Positions 9,039 to 18,164 of a DNA stretch of 47,928 bases are shown one piece after another. How positions within the stretch are numbered: the first letter of the stretch is position 1; each line of letters begins with the position of its first letter. The notes under the pieces were generated by a model, which was not told the DNA's origin, did not search any database, and saw only the letters and a list, made by a program, of their open reading frames with translations. Both the position numbers and the translations under genes were made by a program. Origin of the DNA: Ilumatobacter sp. (GTDB taxonomy: Bacteria > Actinomycetota > Acidimicrobiia > Acidimicrobiales > Ilumatobacteraceae); assembly GCA_007693335.1 (NCBI GenBank), contig REDU01000137.1, positions 1 through 47,928 of the forward strand. The letters are read 5' to 3'.

Positions 9039-9566
9039 GTGATCGTCTCGTTCATCCAGGGACCCATCGGCCGCCTGCTCCCGGTCGCGATCCTGCTGCT
9101 GGCGCTCCAGACCACCGTGTTCGTCGATGTCCAGCCGTTCGGTGTGGTGCTCCAGGTGCTGTTGGCCTTCGCGGCGGCCGCCGGGGTGGCGGGCGGGCCC
9201 GAGCGCGGGATGATCGCCGGGTTCGTCCTCGGGGTGGTCTTCGACCTCGGTACCGGTGCACCGCTCGGCTCCTCGTCGGTCACGATGGGCCTCGCCGGCA
9301 TGGTGGCCGGCTCGGTCGCCTACATCAACATCGACGTGCACTGGTGGCTGGCCGCGATCTTCGTCGGTCTGGGTGCAGCGGTCGGCGAGCTGGCCGTGCC
9401 GGTGGTGCGCTACTTCGTCGGACAGACCAACGTGTTCACGCCGCAGCTGACCACCATCGTCCCCGTGGTGGCGTTGGGAGCGGCGCTGATGAGTCCACTG
9501 TTCGTCCCCATGAGCCGATGGTGCCTCCGACTCGGTCGCGCCGAGTGGAAGGTGCCGACCGAATGA
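9039..9566 (+). CDS. mreD: Rod-shape-determining protein MreD
   Basis: A 175-residue polytopic membrane protein with about five hydrophobic helices (for example LLPVAILLLALQTTVFV, VLLAFAAAAGVAG, MIAGFVLGVVFDL, WLAAIFVGLGAAVGEL). FVLGVVFDLGTGAPLG matches the conserved MreD G-x3-D core. The start is GTG at 9039, 7 nt after the mreC stop; the open frame continues upstream but those residues are a shadow of mreC. Its position between mreC and mrdA supports the call. Confidence 0.92.
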   Translation: MIVSFIQGPIGRLLPVAILLLALQTTVFVDVQPFGVVLQVLLAFAAAAGVAGGPERGMIAGFVLGVVFDLGTGAPLGSSSVTMGLAGMVAGSVAYINIDVHWWLAAIFVGLGAAVGELAVPVVRYFVGQTNVFTPQLTTIVPVVALGAALMSPLFVPMSRWCLRLGRAEWKVPTE

Positions 9567-9641
9567 TGCTGTGCCACATGTTGCCGTGCGACACAGCCGG
9601 AGCGCGCCCGCTCGACCACTCCCACCGGCCAGACTGTCACG

Positions 9642-11843
9642 ATGGCTGGTGACAAGCGCGCGACGCGCATCGGCATCCTGGCCCTCGTGGGTGTGATGCT
9701 CTTCAGCCTCGTCGGTGTCCGGCTGTGGTTCCTCCAGACGGTGCGGGCCGAGGAGCTCCAAGAACGCGTGACCTTCTCCAAGACGCGTACGGTCGACATC
9801 CTCCCCGAGCGCGGCCGCATCTTCGACGTCCACGGACGCATCCTCGCCGACAACCAACGGGTCCTCACCGTGGCGGTCGACCGCCAGGTGATCCGACGGC
9901 AGAGCGACCGGGACGAACTGTTCCGTCGCCTGTCCGGCTGGATCGAGGTGCCGATCGAGGAGATGGAGCGACGCTACGAGAGCGTGCTCTACAGCCCGTT
10001 CCTCCCGTTGCCACTGCGAGAGGACATCGACGAGCCCACGGCCATCGGCCTGCTCGAGCGGTCAGAGGATTTCCCCGGTGTCACCATCGAGACCGGTTGG
10101 CGGCGGGTCTATCCTTTTGCGCCGTTGGCGGCGCACGTGGTGGGCTACATGGGCGCCATCACCGCCGAGCAGCTCGACCGGTATCTCGAGCTCGGATACA
10201 ACCGGAGCGAACGGGTCGGGCAGTTCGGCATCGAGCTGAGCATGGAGGAGTACCTTCACGGTCGGTGGGGGCGCCGCGTCTACGAAGTCGACGCCGCGAA
10301 CCGGCCGGTCCGCTTGATCGAAGAGGTCCCACCGATCAACGGGTTCGACATCCAACTCAACATCGACCTCGAGGTGCAGCAGTACGTCGAGCAGGCGCTG
10401 CAGACCTCGCTGGAGAACCAACGTGGCCAGCCCGCCCCCAACCCCGAGATCGTGAGACCCAACGGGCAACGAGAGCGGCTCGATCCGTTGCAGGGAGAGA
10501 CCGTGCCGTTCCCGGCGCCGGCCGGCTCGGCCGTGGTGATGGACTACGAGTCGGGTGCCGTCATCGCCGTCGCCAGCTATCCCACGTTCGACAACCGCTG
10601 GTTCGAAGCGGGCGTGTCGGGCGACAAGTTCCGTGAACTGTTCCCCGTGACCGACGACCCCGATCAGTCGATCCTCGTCAACCGGGCGGTGCAGGGCCGT
10701 TACAACGTCGGCTCCACGTTCAAGCCGTTCCCGCTCGCCGCGGCGGTGCAGACCGGGCTGATCTCGCCGTGGGAAGTCTTCCGCGACGGTGGCGAGTACC
10801 GGATGCAGTTCGTCGACCAGGACCGGTGCGACGCCGGGCTCATCCGCTGTGTCTACCGCAACGTGTTGTGCCAGGGCACCGGGCGGCCGTGCACGTACGG
10901 CAACATCAACGCGATCGACTCACTGGCGGTGTCGAGCAACGGCTACTACTACCGCATCGGTGAAGAGATCATGGCGCTCAACGACGGTGAGCCCGTGCTG
11001 CAGGAACACGTTCGCGAGTGGGGATTCGGCGAGCAGACGGGGATCGACCTCCCGTTCGAGTTCGCCGGCACGGTGCCCGACCGCGAGCTCAAGCGACGGT
11101 ATGCCGAACTGGGCGTCATCAGCGAGGACGAGGGCCGCAACTACTTCGTGGGCGACAACCTGCAGATGGCCGTGGGCCAGGGACTGTTGTCGGCCACCCC
11201 GCTGCAGCTCGCGAGCAGCTACGGCGCGATAGCGGCCGAGGGGTCGCTGGTCCGCCCGCAGGTCGTACGAGCGATCTACGAGCCCGGTGTCCCGAACGGT
11301 GACGTCGGTTTCGCCGATCTGTCCCAGGGCAGGATCTATCGTGACTTCAGCTCCGAGGTCCGCCGGGTGATCGATATCTCCAGCGAGTTGCACGCTGTCA
11401 TCACCCAGGGACTGCGTCGCGTCGTCACCCCGGGCGGCGGGCTCACGTCCAGCATCACCGGCAACTACCACCGGGCCACCGGCGAGAGCCTGTTCCACGA
11501 CTATCCCTCGACTGCGATCCCGCTCGCCGGCAAGACGGGCACTGCGCCCGGCCGCAACAGCTACCCGTGGTTCGACTCGGCGGTCTTCGTGGGGTTCAGT
11601 GTCGATCGCCAGCGTCCGTACGTGATGTCGGCGTACCTCGAGAAGGCCGGGTACGGATCGATCGGGGCCGGCCCGGTCGTGAAGTGCACGTTCCTGGCGC
11701 TCTCGGGAATGGCCCCGGTGGAGGAGGTCCGCCCGTCGGACCCGTTGGACCCCGACAGCCGCCAGGTCGCGTCGCCGCAACGGCTGGCCGACACCTCGTG
11801 CTTCAGCACCCGCTTCGGCGGTGGCCTCGTGACCCGTGAGTGA
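9642..11843 (+). CDS. mrdA: Penicillin-binding protein 2 (elongasome transpeptidase)
   Basis: PBP2 cross-links peptidoglycan during side-wall growth, with RodA as its glycosyltransferase partner. An N-terminal membrane anchor (about 10-30) is followed by the dimerisation domain (RGRIFDVHGRILADN), then the transpeptidase domain with S358TFK, S431SN and K631TG. At 733 residues it is longer than most PBP2. Four cysteines, C396, C403, C410 and C417, are spaced exactly seven residues apart between the STFK and SSN motifs, on the outer side of the membrane; this is unusual. The ATG at 9642 lies 75 bp after mreD, the widest gap in the operon. Confidence 0.96.
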   Translation: MAGDKRATRIGILALVGVMLFSLVGVRLWFLQTVRAEELQERVTFSKTRTVDILPERGRIFDVHGRILADNQRVLTVAVDRQVIRRQSDRDELFRRLSGWIEVPIEEMERRYESVLYSPFLPLPLREDIDEPTAIGLLERSEDFPGVTIETGWRRVYPFAPLAAHVVGYMGAITAEQLDRYLELGYNRSERVGQFGIELSMEEYLHGRWGRRVYEVDAANRPVRLIEEVPPINGFDIQLNIDLEVQQYVEQALQTSLENQRGQPAPNPEIVRPNGQRERLDPLQGETVPFPAPAGSAVVMDYESGAVIAVASYPTFDNRWFEAGVSGDKFRELFPVTDDPDQSILVNRAVQGRYNVGSTFKPFPLAAAVQTGLISPWEVFRDGGEYRMQFVDQDRCDAGLIRCVYRNVLCQGTGRPCTYGNINAIDSLAVSSNGYYYRIGEEIMALNDGEPVLQEHVREWGFGEQTGIDLPFEFAGTVPDRELKRRYAELGVISEDEGRNYFVGDNLQMAVGQGLLSATPLQLASSYGAIAAEGSLVRPQVVRAIYEPGVPNGDVGFADLSQGRIYRDFSSEVRRVIDISSELHAVITQGLRRVVTPGGGLTSSITGNYHRATGESLFHDYPSTAIPLAGKTGTAPGRNSYPWFDSAVFVGFSVDRQRPYVMSAYLEKAGYGSIGAGPVVKCTFLALSGMAPVEEVRPSDPLDPDSRQVASPQRLADTSCFSTRFGGGLVTRE

Positions 11844-11849
11844 GTCACC

Positions 11850-13013
11850 GTGAGCCTGCCGCTACTGCATCGCAAGCCCGACAGCGGTCTCGGCAACATC
11901 CGGTCGAGCCCCGCCGACCCCACCCGCAACATCGACTGGGTGTTGCTGTTCACCCAGGGCGTGCTCTCGGTGATCGGGTGCTTCGTGGTGTTCGCGTCGT
12001 CGCGCAACCGTGTACCCGCTGATCCGTTCTACTACACGACCCGCCAGGTGATCTTCACGATCATCGCTGCGTTCGTGATGTTCGCCGTGATGTCGATCGA
12101 CTACCAGTTCTGGAAGGAGCGCGCCCGGGTCCTGTACGGCGTGACCATCATCGCGCTCGTCCTGCTCAAGCTGATGTCCCAGGCGTCGGGCCGGGATCTC
12201 ATCACCTTCGAGCTGGGTCCGATCAACGTCCAGCCCCAGGAGTTCGCCAAGGTCACCGTGCTCATCGCGCTCGCCGCGTATCTCTCCCAGGAGCGGAGCG
12301 AGGAGCTCAGCTACCCACGGTTCCTCGGAGGGCTGATGGTGGTGGGTGCGCCGGCCCTGCTCACCTTGATCCAGCCCGACATGGGGAGCGCCTCGATGCT
12401 GGCCGTGCTCGCGATGGGCGTGATGCTGGTGGCGGGCGCGAAGCCGAAGTACATCGCCCTCATCACGTTCCTGTCGATCGTGAGCGTGGTCGCCGCGTTC
12501 GTCACCCGAATCGTGAACGAGTACCAGATCGAGCGTCTGCGCGTCTTCCTCGATCCCGACACCATCAACCCCGAGCTCCAGGACGCAGCGTTCCAGGTGC
12601 GCAACTCGATCCGGGCGGTCGGTAACGGCGGCATGTTCGGCCAGGGCTGGTTGCAGGGTCCCCTCACCGCCGAGGGGTACATCCCGGTGATGTGGGCCGA
12701 CTTCCCGTTCGCCGCCGTGGCGGAGGAGTTCGGGTTCGTGGGCGGTGCGGCGCTGCTGTCGCTCTTCGCCCTCGCGATCTTCCGGATCTGGCGCATCATG
12801 ATGCTGTCGCGCGACCTGTTCGGCATGTACCTCTGCGCCGGGGTGTGCTCGATGCTGCTGTTCCAGGTGTTCCAGAACGTCGGCATGACCGTGGGCATCA
12901 TGCCGGTCACCGGGCTCCCGCTCCCGTTCATCTCCTACGGCGGCTCCGGCCAGCTCACCTGGTTCATCATGTTCGGATTGGTGCAGAGCGTCCACATGCG
13001 TCGGATGCGCTGA
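11850..13013 (+). CDS. rodA: Peptidoglycan glycosyltransferase RodA (SEDS family)
   Basis: RodA polymerises lipid II into glycan strands and works with PBP2. The 387-residue protein has about ten membrane helices. The SEDS signatures are present: QPDMGSASMLAVLAMGVMLVAGA, then GQGWLQGPLTAEGYIPVMWADFPFAAVAEEFG, and the C-terminal GIMPVTGLPLPFISYGGSG. The start is GTG at 11850, 6 nt after the mrdA stop. It ends the mre operon. The next gene's -10 begins 5 nt past its stop. Confidence 0.97.
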   Translation: MSLPLLHRKPDSGLGNIRSSPADPTRNIDWVLLFTQGVLSVIGCFVVFASSRNRVPADPFYYTTRQVIFTIIAAFVMFAVMSIDYQFWKERARVLYGVTIIALVLLKLMSQASGRDLITFELGPINVQPQEFAKVTVLIALAAYLSQERSEELSYPRFLGGLMVVGAPALLTLIQPDMGSASMLAVLAMGVMLVAGAKPKYIALITFLSIVSVVAAFVTRIVNEYQIERLRVFLDPDTINPELQDAAFQVRNSIRAVGNGGMFGQGWLQGPLTAEGYIPVMWADFPFAAVAEEFGFVGGAALLSLFALAIFRIWRIMMLSRDLFGMYLCAGVCSMLLFQVFQNVGMTVGIMPVTGLPLPFISYGGSGQLTWFIMFGLVQSVHMRRMR

Positions 13014-13017
13014 GGAG

Positions 13018-13035
13018 TAGACTCCGGGAGTCATG
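13018..13035 (+). promoter_or_regulatory. Promoter -10 of the radical-SAM gene
   Basis: TAGACT at 13018-13023 lies 9 nt before the ATG at 13033, with no Shine-Dalgarno. Transcription of the radical-SAM/RNase E group probably starts here independently of the mre operon. Confidence 0.5.
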
Positions 13036-15021
13036 TCTTCAGTCTGGGCGCGGATCGAACCGCTCCTGGCACGGGTACAGAAGCCCGCTCGTTACATCGG
13101 GTGCGAAGACGGTGCCATCACCCCCCGGCACGACGAGTTCGGTCCGGCGGGTCCCGTGGCATGGTTGCTCGCCTATCCCGACACCTACGAGATCGGGTTG
13201 CCCAACCAGGGGCTCCAGATCCTCTACGAGATCCTCAACGAACGCGACGATGCCGTCGCCGAGCGCACCTACGCCCCGTGGCGCGATCTCGACCACCTCA
13301 TGAGGGTCAACGATGTGCCGCTGTTCTCGGTCGAGTCGCACCGCCCCGCCGCCGAGTTCGACCTCCTCGCGTTCAACCTCTCGGCCGAGCTGGTGTTCAC
13401 CAACCTGGTGAACATGATCGATCTGGCGGGTTGTCCGATCCACGGTGCCGATCGCGCCCCCGGTGATCCTCTGGTGGTCATCGGTGGCCACGCCGCCTTC
13501 AACCCCGAGCCCCTCGCCGACTTCGTCGACGCGGTGGTGCTGGGGGAGGGGGAGGAGGTCGTCTCCGAGATCACCGAGGTGGTCGCGGCGTGGAAGGCCG
13601 AGGGTCGCACCGACCGCGAGACGGTGCTGCGTCACCTCTCGCAGGTGCCGGGCGTGTACGTGCCGTCGATGTACGAGGTGCGCTACGACGGTCCTCGGAT
13701 CGTGGCCGTCGAGGCCCGGTACCCCGACGTGCCCGCCACCGTCGACAAGCGAACCGTGGCCGACCTCGGCGATTGGCCCTACCCCAAGCGACCGCTCGCG
13801 CCGCTCACCGAGGTGGTGCACGACCGTCTGAGCGTCGAGGTGTTCCGTGGGTGCACCCGTGGATGCCGGTTCTGCCAGGCGGGCATGATCACCAGACCGG
13901 TGCGCGAGCGTCCCGCCGAGCAGGTGCGCACGATGGTGCGAGAGGGCCTCCGGCGCACCGGGTACAACGAGGTCAGCCTCACATCGTTGTCGACCGCCGA
14001 CTTCTCCGACATCGAGCCCGTGGTGCACGGCATCCTCGAGGACTCCGCATCCGCGCCGGGTTCGTGCGGGAACACCACGATCAATCTGCCGTCGTTGCGG
14101 GTCGATGCGTTCACCGTGGGCCTGGCCGACGAGGTCAACAACGGCCGCCGGTCGGGGCTCACGTTCGCTCCCGAGGCCGGATCGTGGCGTCTCCGTACCG
14201 TCATCAACAAGCTGATCACCGAAGACGACCTCTACGGCGCCGTCGACTCGGCGTTCTCCCAGGGCTGGACCCGGGTGAAGCTGTACTTCCTCATCGGACT
14301 CCCCACCGAGACCGACGCCGACACCCTCGGTATCGCCGAACTCGCGACGCGGTGCGCCGAGATCGGCCGGCGGCACACCGGCCGTGCCTCCGTCACCGTC
14401 AGCGTGGGCGGGTTCGTCCCCAAGCCGCACACCCCCTTCCAGTGGTTCGGCCAGAACACCGCCGCCGAGCTCCAGCGCAAGATCGACCTGATCCGCGGCG
14501 CCACCCACAAGGTGAAGGGCGTCCACGTCAAGTGGCACGACCCCGAGGCCAGCGTGGCTGAGGGCATCGTCAGCCGCGGCGACCGCCGGCTCGGTCGCGT
14601 GATCGAGCGGGTGTGGCGCGACGGAGGCACGTTCCAGGAGTGGGGCGAGCACTTCGATCTCCGACGCTGGACCAGCGCCCTCGAGGCCGAAGGGCTGTCG
14701 CTCGAGCAGTACGTGTACCGGCACCGAACCGTCGACGAGGTCCTGCCGTGGGCGCACCTCACGGCCGGTCTCCACCAGGACTTCCTCTGGGACGACTGGC
14801 AGGCGGCGCTCGCCGAGAGCGGCGTCGAGGACTGTCGTTGGACACCGTGCTACGACTGCGGCGTCTGCACCGGGTACGGCATCGAGCACGTGGTCGCGTC
14901 ACCCGTCCCGCCTGCGGGCGGGAGTCAGGGCACCGGTCAGGATCTCGAGCGTGGCGGCGAGGTACCGGTCACGTTGCTCGCCCGCCGCACCGCATCCGAA
15001 GCGCTCGGAGTCGGCGCGTGA
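13033..15021 (+). CDS. B12-binding-like radical SAM protein, TIGR03960 type
   Basis: A 662-residue radical SAM protein. The N-terminal 200 residues resemble a cobalamin-binding Rossmann domain (WLLAYPDTYEIGLPNQGLQILYEILN; VVIGGHAAFNPEPLADFVDAVVLGEGE). The [4Fe-4S]/SAM motif is C274-x3-C278-x2-C281 in GCTRGCRFCQAG. The C-terminus ends with PCYDCGVCTGYG, three further cysteines that may hold a second cluster. Proteins of this kind (TIGR03960) are generally encoded beside a TIGR03936 protein and RNase E/G, as here; their reaction is not established to my knowledge. The stop overlaps the next start (GTGA). Confidence 0.88.
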   Translation: MSSVWARIEPLLARVQKPARYIGCEDGAITPRHDEFGPAGPVAWLLAYPDTYEIGLPNQGLQILYEILNERDDAVAERTYAPWRDLDHLMRVNDVPLFSVESHRPAAEFDLLAFNLSAELVFTNLVNMIDLAGCPIHGADRAPGDPLVVIGGHAAFNPEPLADFVDAVVLGEGEEVVSEITEVVAAWKAEGRTDRETVLRHLSQVPGVYVPSMYEVRYDGPRIVAVEARYPDVPATVDKRTVADLGDWPYPKRPLAPLTEVVHDRLSVEVFRGCTRGCRFCQAGMITRPVRERPAEQVRTMVREGLRRTGYNEVSLTSLSTADFSDIEPVVHGILEDSASAPGSCGNTTINLPSLRVDAFTVGLADEVNNGRRSGLTFAPEAGSWRLRTVINKLITEDDLYGAVDSAFSQGWTRVKLYFLIGLPTETDADTLGIAELATRCAEIGRRHTGRASVTVSVGGFVPKPHTPFQWFGQNTAAELQRKIDLIRGATHKVKGVHVKWHDPEASVAEGIVSRGDRRLGRVIERVWRDGGTFQEWGEHFDLRRWTSALEAEGLSLEQYVYRHRTVDEVLPWAHLTAGLHQDFLWDDWQAALAESGVEDCRWTPCYDCGVCTGYGIEHVVASPVPPAGGSQGTGQDLERGGEVPVTLLARRTASEALGVGA

Positions 15022-15734
15022 AGATCCGTGTCCGCTCCACCAAACTCGGCAAGGTCCGGTTCGTCGGCCATCGCGACATGGCCCGCATCTGGGATCGCAC
15101 GCTCCGTCGGCTGGGCATCCCCGTCGCGTTCACCCAGGGTTTCACCCCCCGTCCGAGGATCGCCTTCGGGCTCGCGCTGCCGATGGGCGCCGAGTCGCTC
15201 GCCGAGTACGTCGACGTCGAGATCGACACCCACCACGTCGACGGTCACGATCTCGACCTCGACGGGCTCCCCGTCGCCTGGTCGGAGTTGCTCCCCGACG
15301 GCATCGACGTGACCGTGGTGGACGTGCCCGACGTGCCCGTCGAATCGCTCCAGGAGTCGGTCACATCGTGCACCTGGGAGCTGTGGTCGCCCGAGATCAC
15401 CGGCGAGGATCTCGCTGCCGCGGTGGCCCTGCTCGACGCCGACGAACTGCTCGTGGAACGTGAGCGCAAACGCGAACGTCGCACCGACGACATCCGCCCA
15501 CTGCTGCTCGATCTCCGCCCCGATCACACCGGCCACCGGCTGGTGGCCGAGCTCGCCACCACGGGTCGCGCCCTGCGGCCCGCCGAGCTCTGCACGCTCG
15601 CGTTCCCGCATGTCGATCCCCTCGACGTGCGGGTCCTCCGAACCCATCAATGGACGAGCCACGACGACGACCGGCGCGAGGTGCTCCCGCTGCCCGTGTC
15701 CGTGGCCGCGCCCGACCGTGAGGTCGGCGCATGA
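15018..15734 (+). CDS. TIGR03936 (DUF2344) family protein
   Basis: A 238-residue protein. Its N-terminus KIRVRSTKLGKVRFVGHRDMAR and the GFTPRPRIAFGLALPMGAES segment are typical of the TIGR03936/DUF2344 family, the constant partner of TIGR03960 radical SAM proteins (the two are fused in some bacteria). Function is unknown; RNA modification is often suspected because of the ribosome and RNase E neighbourhood. The GTG start at 15018 overlaps the upstream stop by 4 nt. It ends 15 bp before the RNase E/G start. Confidence 0.85.
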   Translation: MKIRVRSTKLGKVRFVGHRDMARIWDRTLRRLGIPVAFTQGFTPRPRIAFGLALPMGAESLAEYVDVEIDTHHVDGHDLDLDGLPVAWSELLPDGIDVTVVDVPDVPVESLQESVTSCTWELWSPEITGEDLAAAVALLDADELLVERERKRERRTDDIRPLLLDLRPDHTGHRLVAELATTGRALRPAELCTLAFPHVDPLDVRVLRTHQWTSHDDDRREVLPLPVSVAAPDREVGA

Positions 15735-15749
15735 GAAAGGACCATCTCC

Positions 15750-17768
15750 ATGGACGACCTCGACCGCCCCGCCGACGAACCCCAGGGTGCGCCCGCTGCG
15801 GCATCGCCGGCGCCTGATCCGAACGACACCGATGCGAGCGATGCCGATCTGAACGACGAGGGTCCGAACGACGAGGGCCCGAACGGCGAGGAGGGGGACG
15901 GTGCGAGTGACGCTGCCCGCAAGCGTCGTCGGGGGTCGCGCGGCGGTCAGCGCCGGCGCAAGGGTTCTGGCGGCTCCGACGCCGGCCCGAGCGGAGGAAC
16001 GACCGACAGCTCTGATCCGTCCGATCGGTCGGGGGGTCACCAAGGTGACGACGACCCCATCCGTCAGCCCGACGAGTTGCCCGAACCCCTCCGGGCCACG
16101 CGTACTGCGTCGGTCGAGGGGGCGGAGCGAGCGCTCGTCCGCAAGCCACAGATCGGCGACACCCGTCCCGCGCCGTCACCGGCACCGGTGGCGAACGGCG
16201 GGCCCGCCGAACCACGCGGCGAGTCGGGACGCGACGAACGTGGCGGTGGCCAGCAACGCCGCAAGCGACGTCGCGGCGGTTCGGGCACGGGCGGTGGTGG
16301 CGGTAGCGCTCGCAGCGGCGACGAGGGTGGCCGTGACCAGGACGACGGGCGCGGCGGCGACGCAGCGCGGCGACAGGGCGAGGGCAAGGGCAAGAAGCGT
16401 CGCGGTGGGCGCGGTGGGCGCTCCGAGCAGGGTGCCGAGCTCGATCCCGCGCTGCTCGAACAGCGCAAGGGGCGCGAGCGCAACGGCAAACCCATCGGTC
16501 GCTATTTCATGTGCGTCCAGGTGCGCGCCGGGATGACCCAGGTGGCGGTGCTCGAGGGCCGCAACCTCATCGAGCACTACGTGAGTCGCCCGGCCGACGA
16601 CATCAGCCAGATCCACGGCAACATCTACCTGGGCAAGGTGCAGAACGTGTTGCCCGGCATGGAGGCGGCGTTCGTCGACATCGCCACCCCGAAGAACGCC
16701 GTGCTGTACCGCGGCGACCTCCAGTACGACGCCGAGGATCTCGAGAGCACCACCAAGCCGGAGAACCTCCGCATCGAGCAGATTCTCAAGCCGCGTCAGC
16801 TCATGGTGTGCCAGGTGACGAAGAACCCGATCGGCGCGAAGGGGGCTCGGCTCACCCAGGAGGTCTCGCTGCCCGGTCGGTTCGTGGTGCTCATCCCCAA
16901 CTCGTCCACGTACGGCATCTCGAAGCGTCTCACCGACGACACACGGAAGCGGCTGCGTGGCATCCTCGACCGGGTCAAGCCCGATCAGCACGGCCTGATC
17001 GTGCGGACGGCGGCCGAGCACGCCACCGAGACCGAACTCCGCGCCGACGTGACGATCCTGCTCGCACAGTGGGAGCGCATCGACGCCGCAGCCAAGAAGG
17101 CGCAGCGGCCCACGTTGCTGCACCGCGAACCCGAACTGGCGGTGCGGGTCATCCGTGAGGAGTTCAACGCCGACTACCGGGGTGTGCTCATCGACGACCG
17201 TCGGCTCTACGAGGAGGTCCGCGAGTACGTCGCTGCGTTCAACCCGGAGCTGGCCGACCGTATCGAGTACTACGACAGTGAGGCCGAGGGGTTGGCGCTG
17301 TTCGAGCGCCACCACGTGCACGAGCAGGTCCACAAGGCGCTCGATCGCAAGGTGTGGCTGCCGTCGGGTGGATCGCTCATCATCGAGCACACCGAGGCGC
17401 TCAGCGTGATCGACGTGAACACCGGCAAGAACGTCGGGACGTCGAATCTCGAAGAGACCGTGTTCCACAACAACATGGAGGCAGCGGAGGAGATCGCGAA
17501 GCAGCTCCGTCTGCGCGACATCGGCGGCATCATCGTGATCGACTTCATCGACATGGAGATCAAGGGCAATCGCGCCAAGGTGGTCGAGGCGTTCCGGTCG
17601 GCGCTGGCCCGCGACAAGACGCGCACCCAGGTGTTCGACATCTCCGAGCTCGGTCTGGTGGAGATGACCCGCAAGCGCATCGGCGAGGGCCTGCTGACCG
17701 AGTTCAGCCAGCACTGCCCCAACTGCGACGGCCGAGGGGTCGTGGTCGACACCGCCCTGCTCGACTGA
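15750..17768 (+). CDS. Rne/Rng family ribonuclease E/G
   Basis: A single-strand endoribonuclease for rRNA, tRNA and mRNA processing and decay. The first 245 or so residues are disordered and rich in Asp, Gly and Arg, with RG-type clusters (KRRRGGSGTGGGGGSA). The catalytic region then begins with GRYFMCVQVRAG and an S1-like domain (IHGNIYLGKVQNVLPGMEAAFVD). The DNase I-like domain has Asp residues in SVIDVNTGKNVG and IIVIDFIDM. The Zn-link CPNCDGRG lies near the C-terminus, where the protein stops without the long C-terminal scaffold of E. coli RNase E. The ATG at 15750 is preceded by AGAAAGGA. 672 residues. Confidence 0.95.
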   Translation: MDDLDRPADEPQGAPAAASPAPDPNDTDASDADLNDEGPNDEGPNGEEGDGASDAARKRRRGSRGGQRRRKGSGGSDAGPSGGTTDSSDPSDRSGGHQGDDDPIRQPDELPEPLRATRTASVEGAERALVRKPQIGDTRPAPSPAPVANGGPAEPRGESGRDERGGGQQRRKRRRGGSGTGGGGGSARSGDEGGRDQDDGRGGDAARRQGEGKGKKRRGGRGGRSEQGAELDPALLEQRKGRERNGKPIGRYFMCVQVRAGMTQVAVLEGRNLIEHYVSRPADDISQIHGNIYLGKVQNVLPGMEAAFVDIATPKNAVLYRGDLQYDAEDLESTTKPENLRIEQILKPRQLMVCQVTKNPIGAKGARLTQEVSLPGRFVVLIPNSSTYGISKRLTDDTRKRLRGILDRVKPDQHGLIVRTAAEHATETELRADVTILLAQWERIDAAAKKAQRPTLLHREPELAVRVIREEFNADYRGVLIDDRRLYEEVREYVAAFNPELADRIEYYDSEAEGLALFERHHVHEQVHKALDRKVWLPSGGSLIIEHTEALSVIDVNTGKNVGTSNLEETVFHNNMEAAEEIAKQLRLRDIGGIIVIDFIDMEIKGNRAKVVEAFRSALARDKTRTQVFDISELGLVEMTRKRIGEGLLTEFSQHCPNCDGRGVVVDTALLD

Positions 17769-17786
17769 GTTGGCTCGGCTGGCCGG

Positions 17787-17815
17787 TTGGACCGGGCAGG
17801 TCGGGGCGATAGCGT
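17787..17815 (+). promoter_or_regulatory. rplU-rpmA promoter
   Basis: TTGGAC (17787-17792), a 17-bp spacer and TAGCGT (17810-17815) form the most complete -35/-10 pair in the window. The ATG of rplU follows 10 nt after the -10, so the leader is only a few nucleotides and has no Shine-Dalgarno. Confidence 0.65.
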
Positions 17816-17825
17816 CCCATGAGCT

Positions 17826-18137
17826 ATGTACGCAGTCATCGCCTCTGGCGGCAAGCAGGAGAAGGTCACCGAGGGCCAGCAGGTCGCGCTCGAGTTGCTC
17901 GAGGGCGACGAGGGCAGCGAGGTCTCGCTGGTCCCCGTGCTGGTCGTCGACGGCGACACCGTGCTGTCCGCTCCCGACCAACTCTCGGCCGCAACGGTCA
18001 CCGGAACGATCGTCGGTACCACGAAGGGTCCGAAGATCAAGGGCTTCACCTACAAGAAGAAGAAGCGCACCCGGCGTCACTACGGCCATCGCCAGCACTA
18101 CACGCTCGTCGAGATCACCAAGATCTCCGCGAACTGA
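17826..18137 (+). CDS. rplU: 50S ribosomal protein L21 (bL21)
   Basis: A 103-residue ribosomal protein of the large subunit, near 23S rRNA domain I. It shows the family N-terminus MYAVIASGGKQEKV and the basic C-terminal KKRTRRHYGHRQHYTLVEI. The ATG at 17826 is preferred over the out-of-frame ATG at 17819. It is followed after 27 bp by rpmA, the normal order. Confidence 0.98.
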   Translation: MYAVIASGGKQEKVTEGQQVALELLEGDEGSEVSLVPVLVVDGDTVLSAPDQLSAATVTGTIVGTTKGPKIKGFTYKKKKRTRRHYGHRQHYTLVEITKISAN

Positions 18138-18164
18138 CACCCACGAGTCCCGAGGAACGTTCTC

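Noticed and set aside
9572-9601. A weak inverted repeat GCTGTG...CACAGC in the mreD-mrdA gap as terminator
   Set aside because: The stem is only 6 bp with a long loop and no T-run; operon continuity of mreD and mrdA is more likely.
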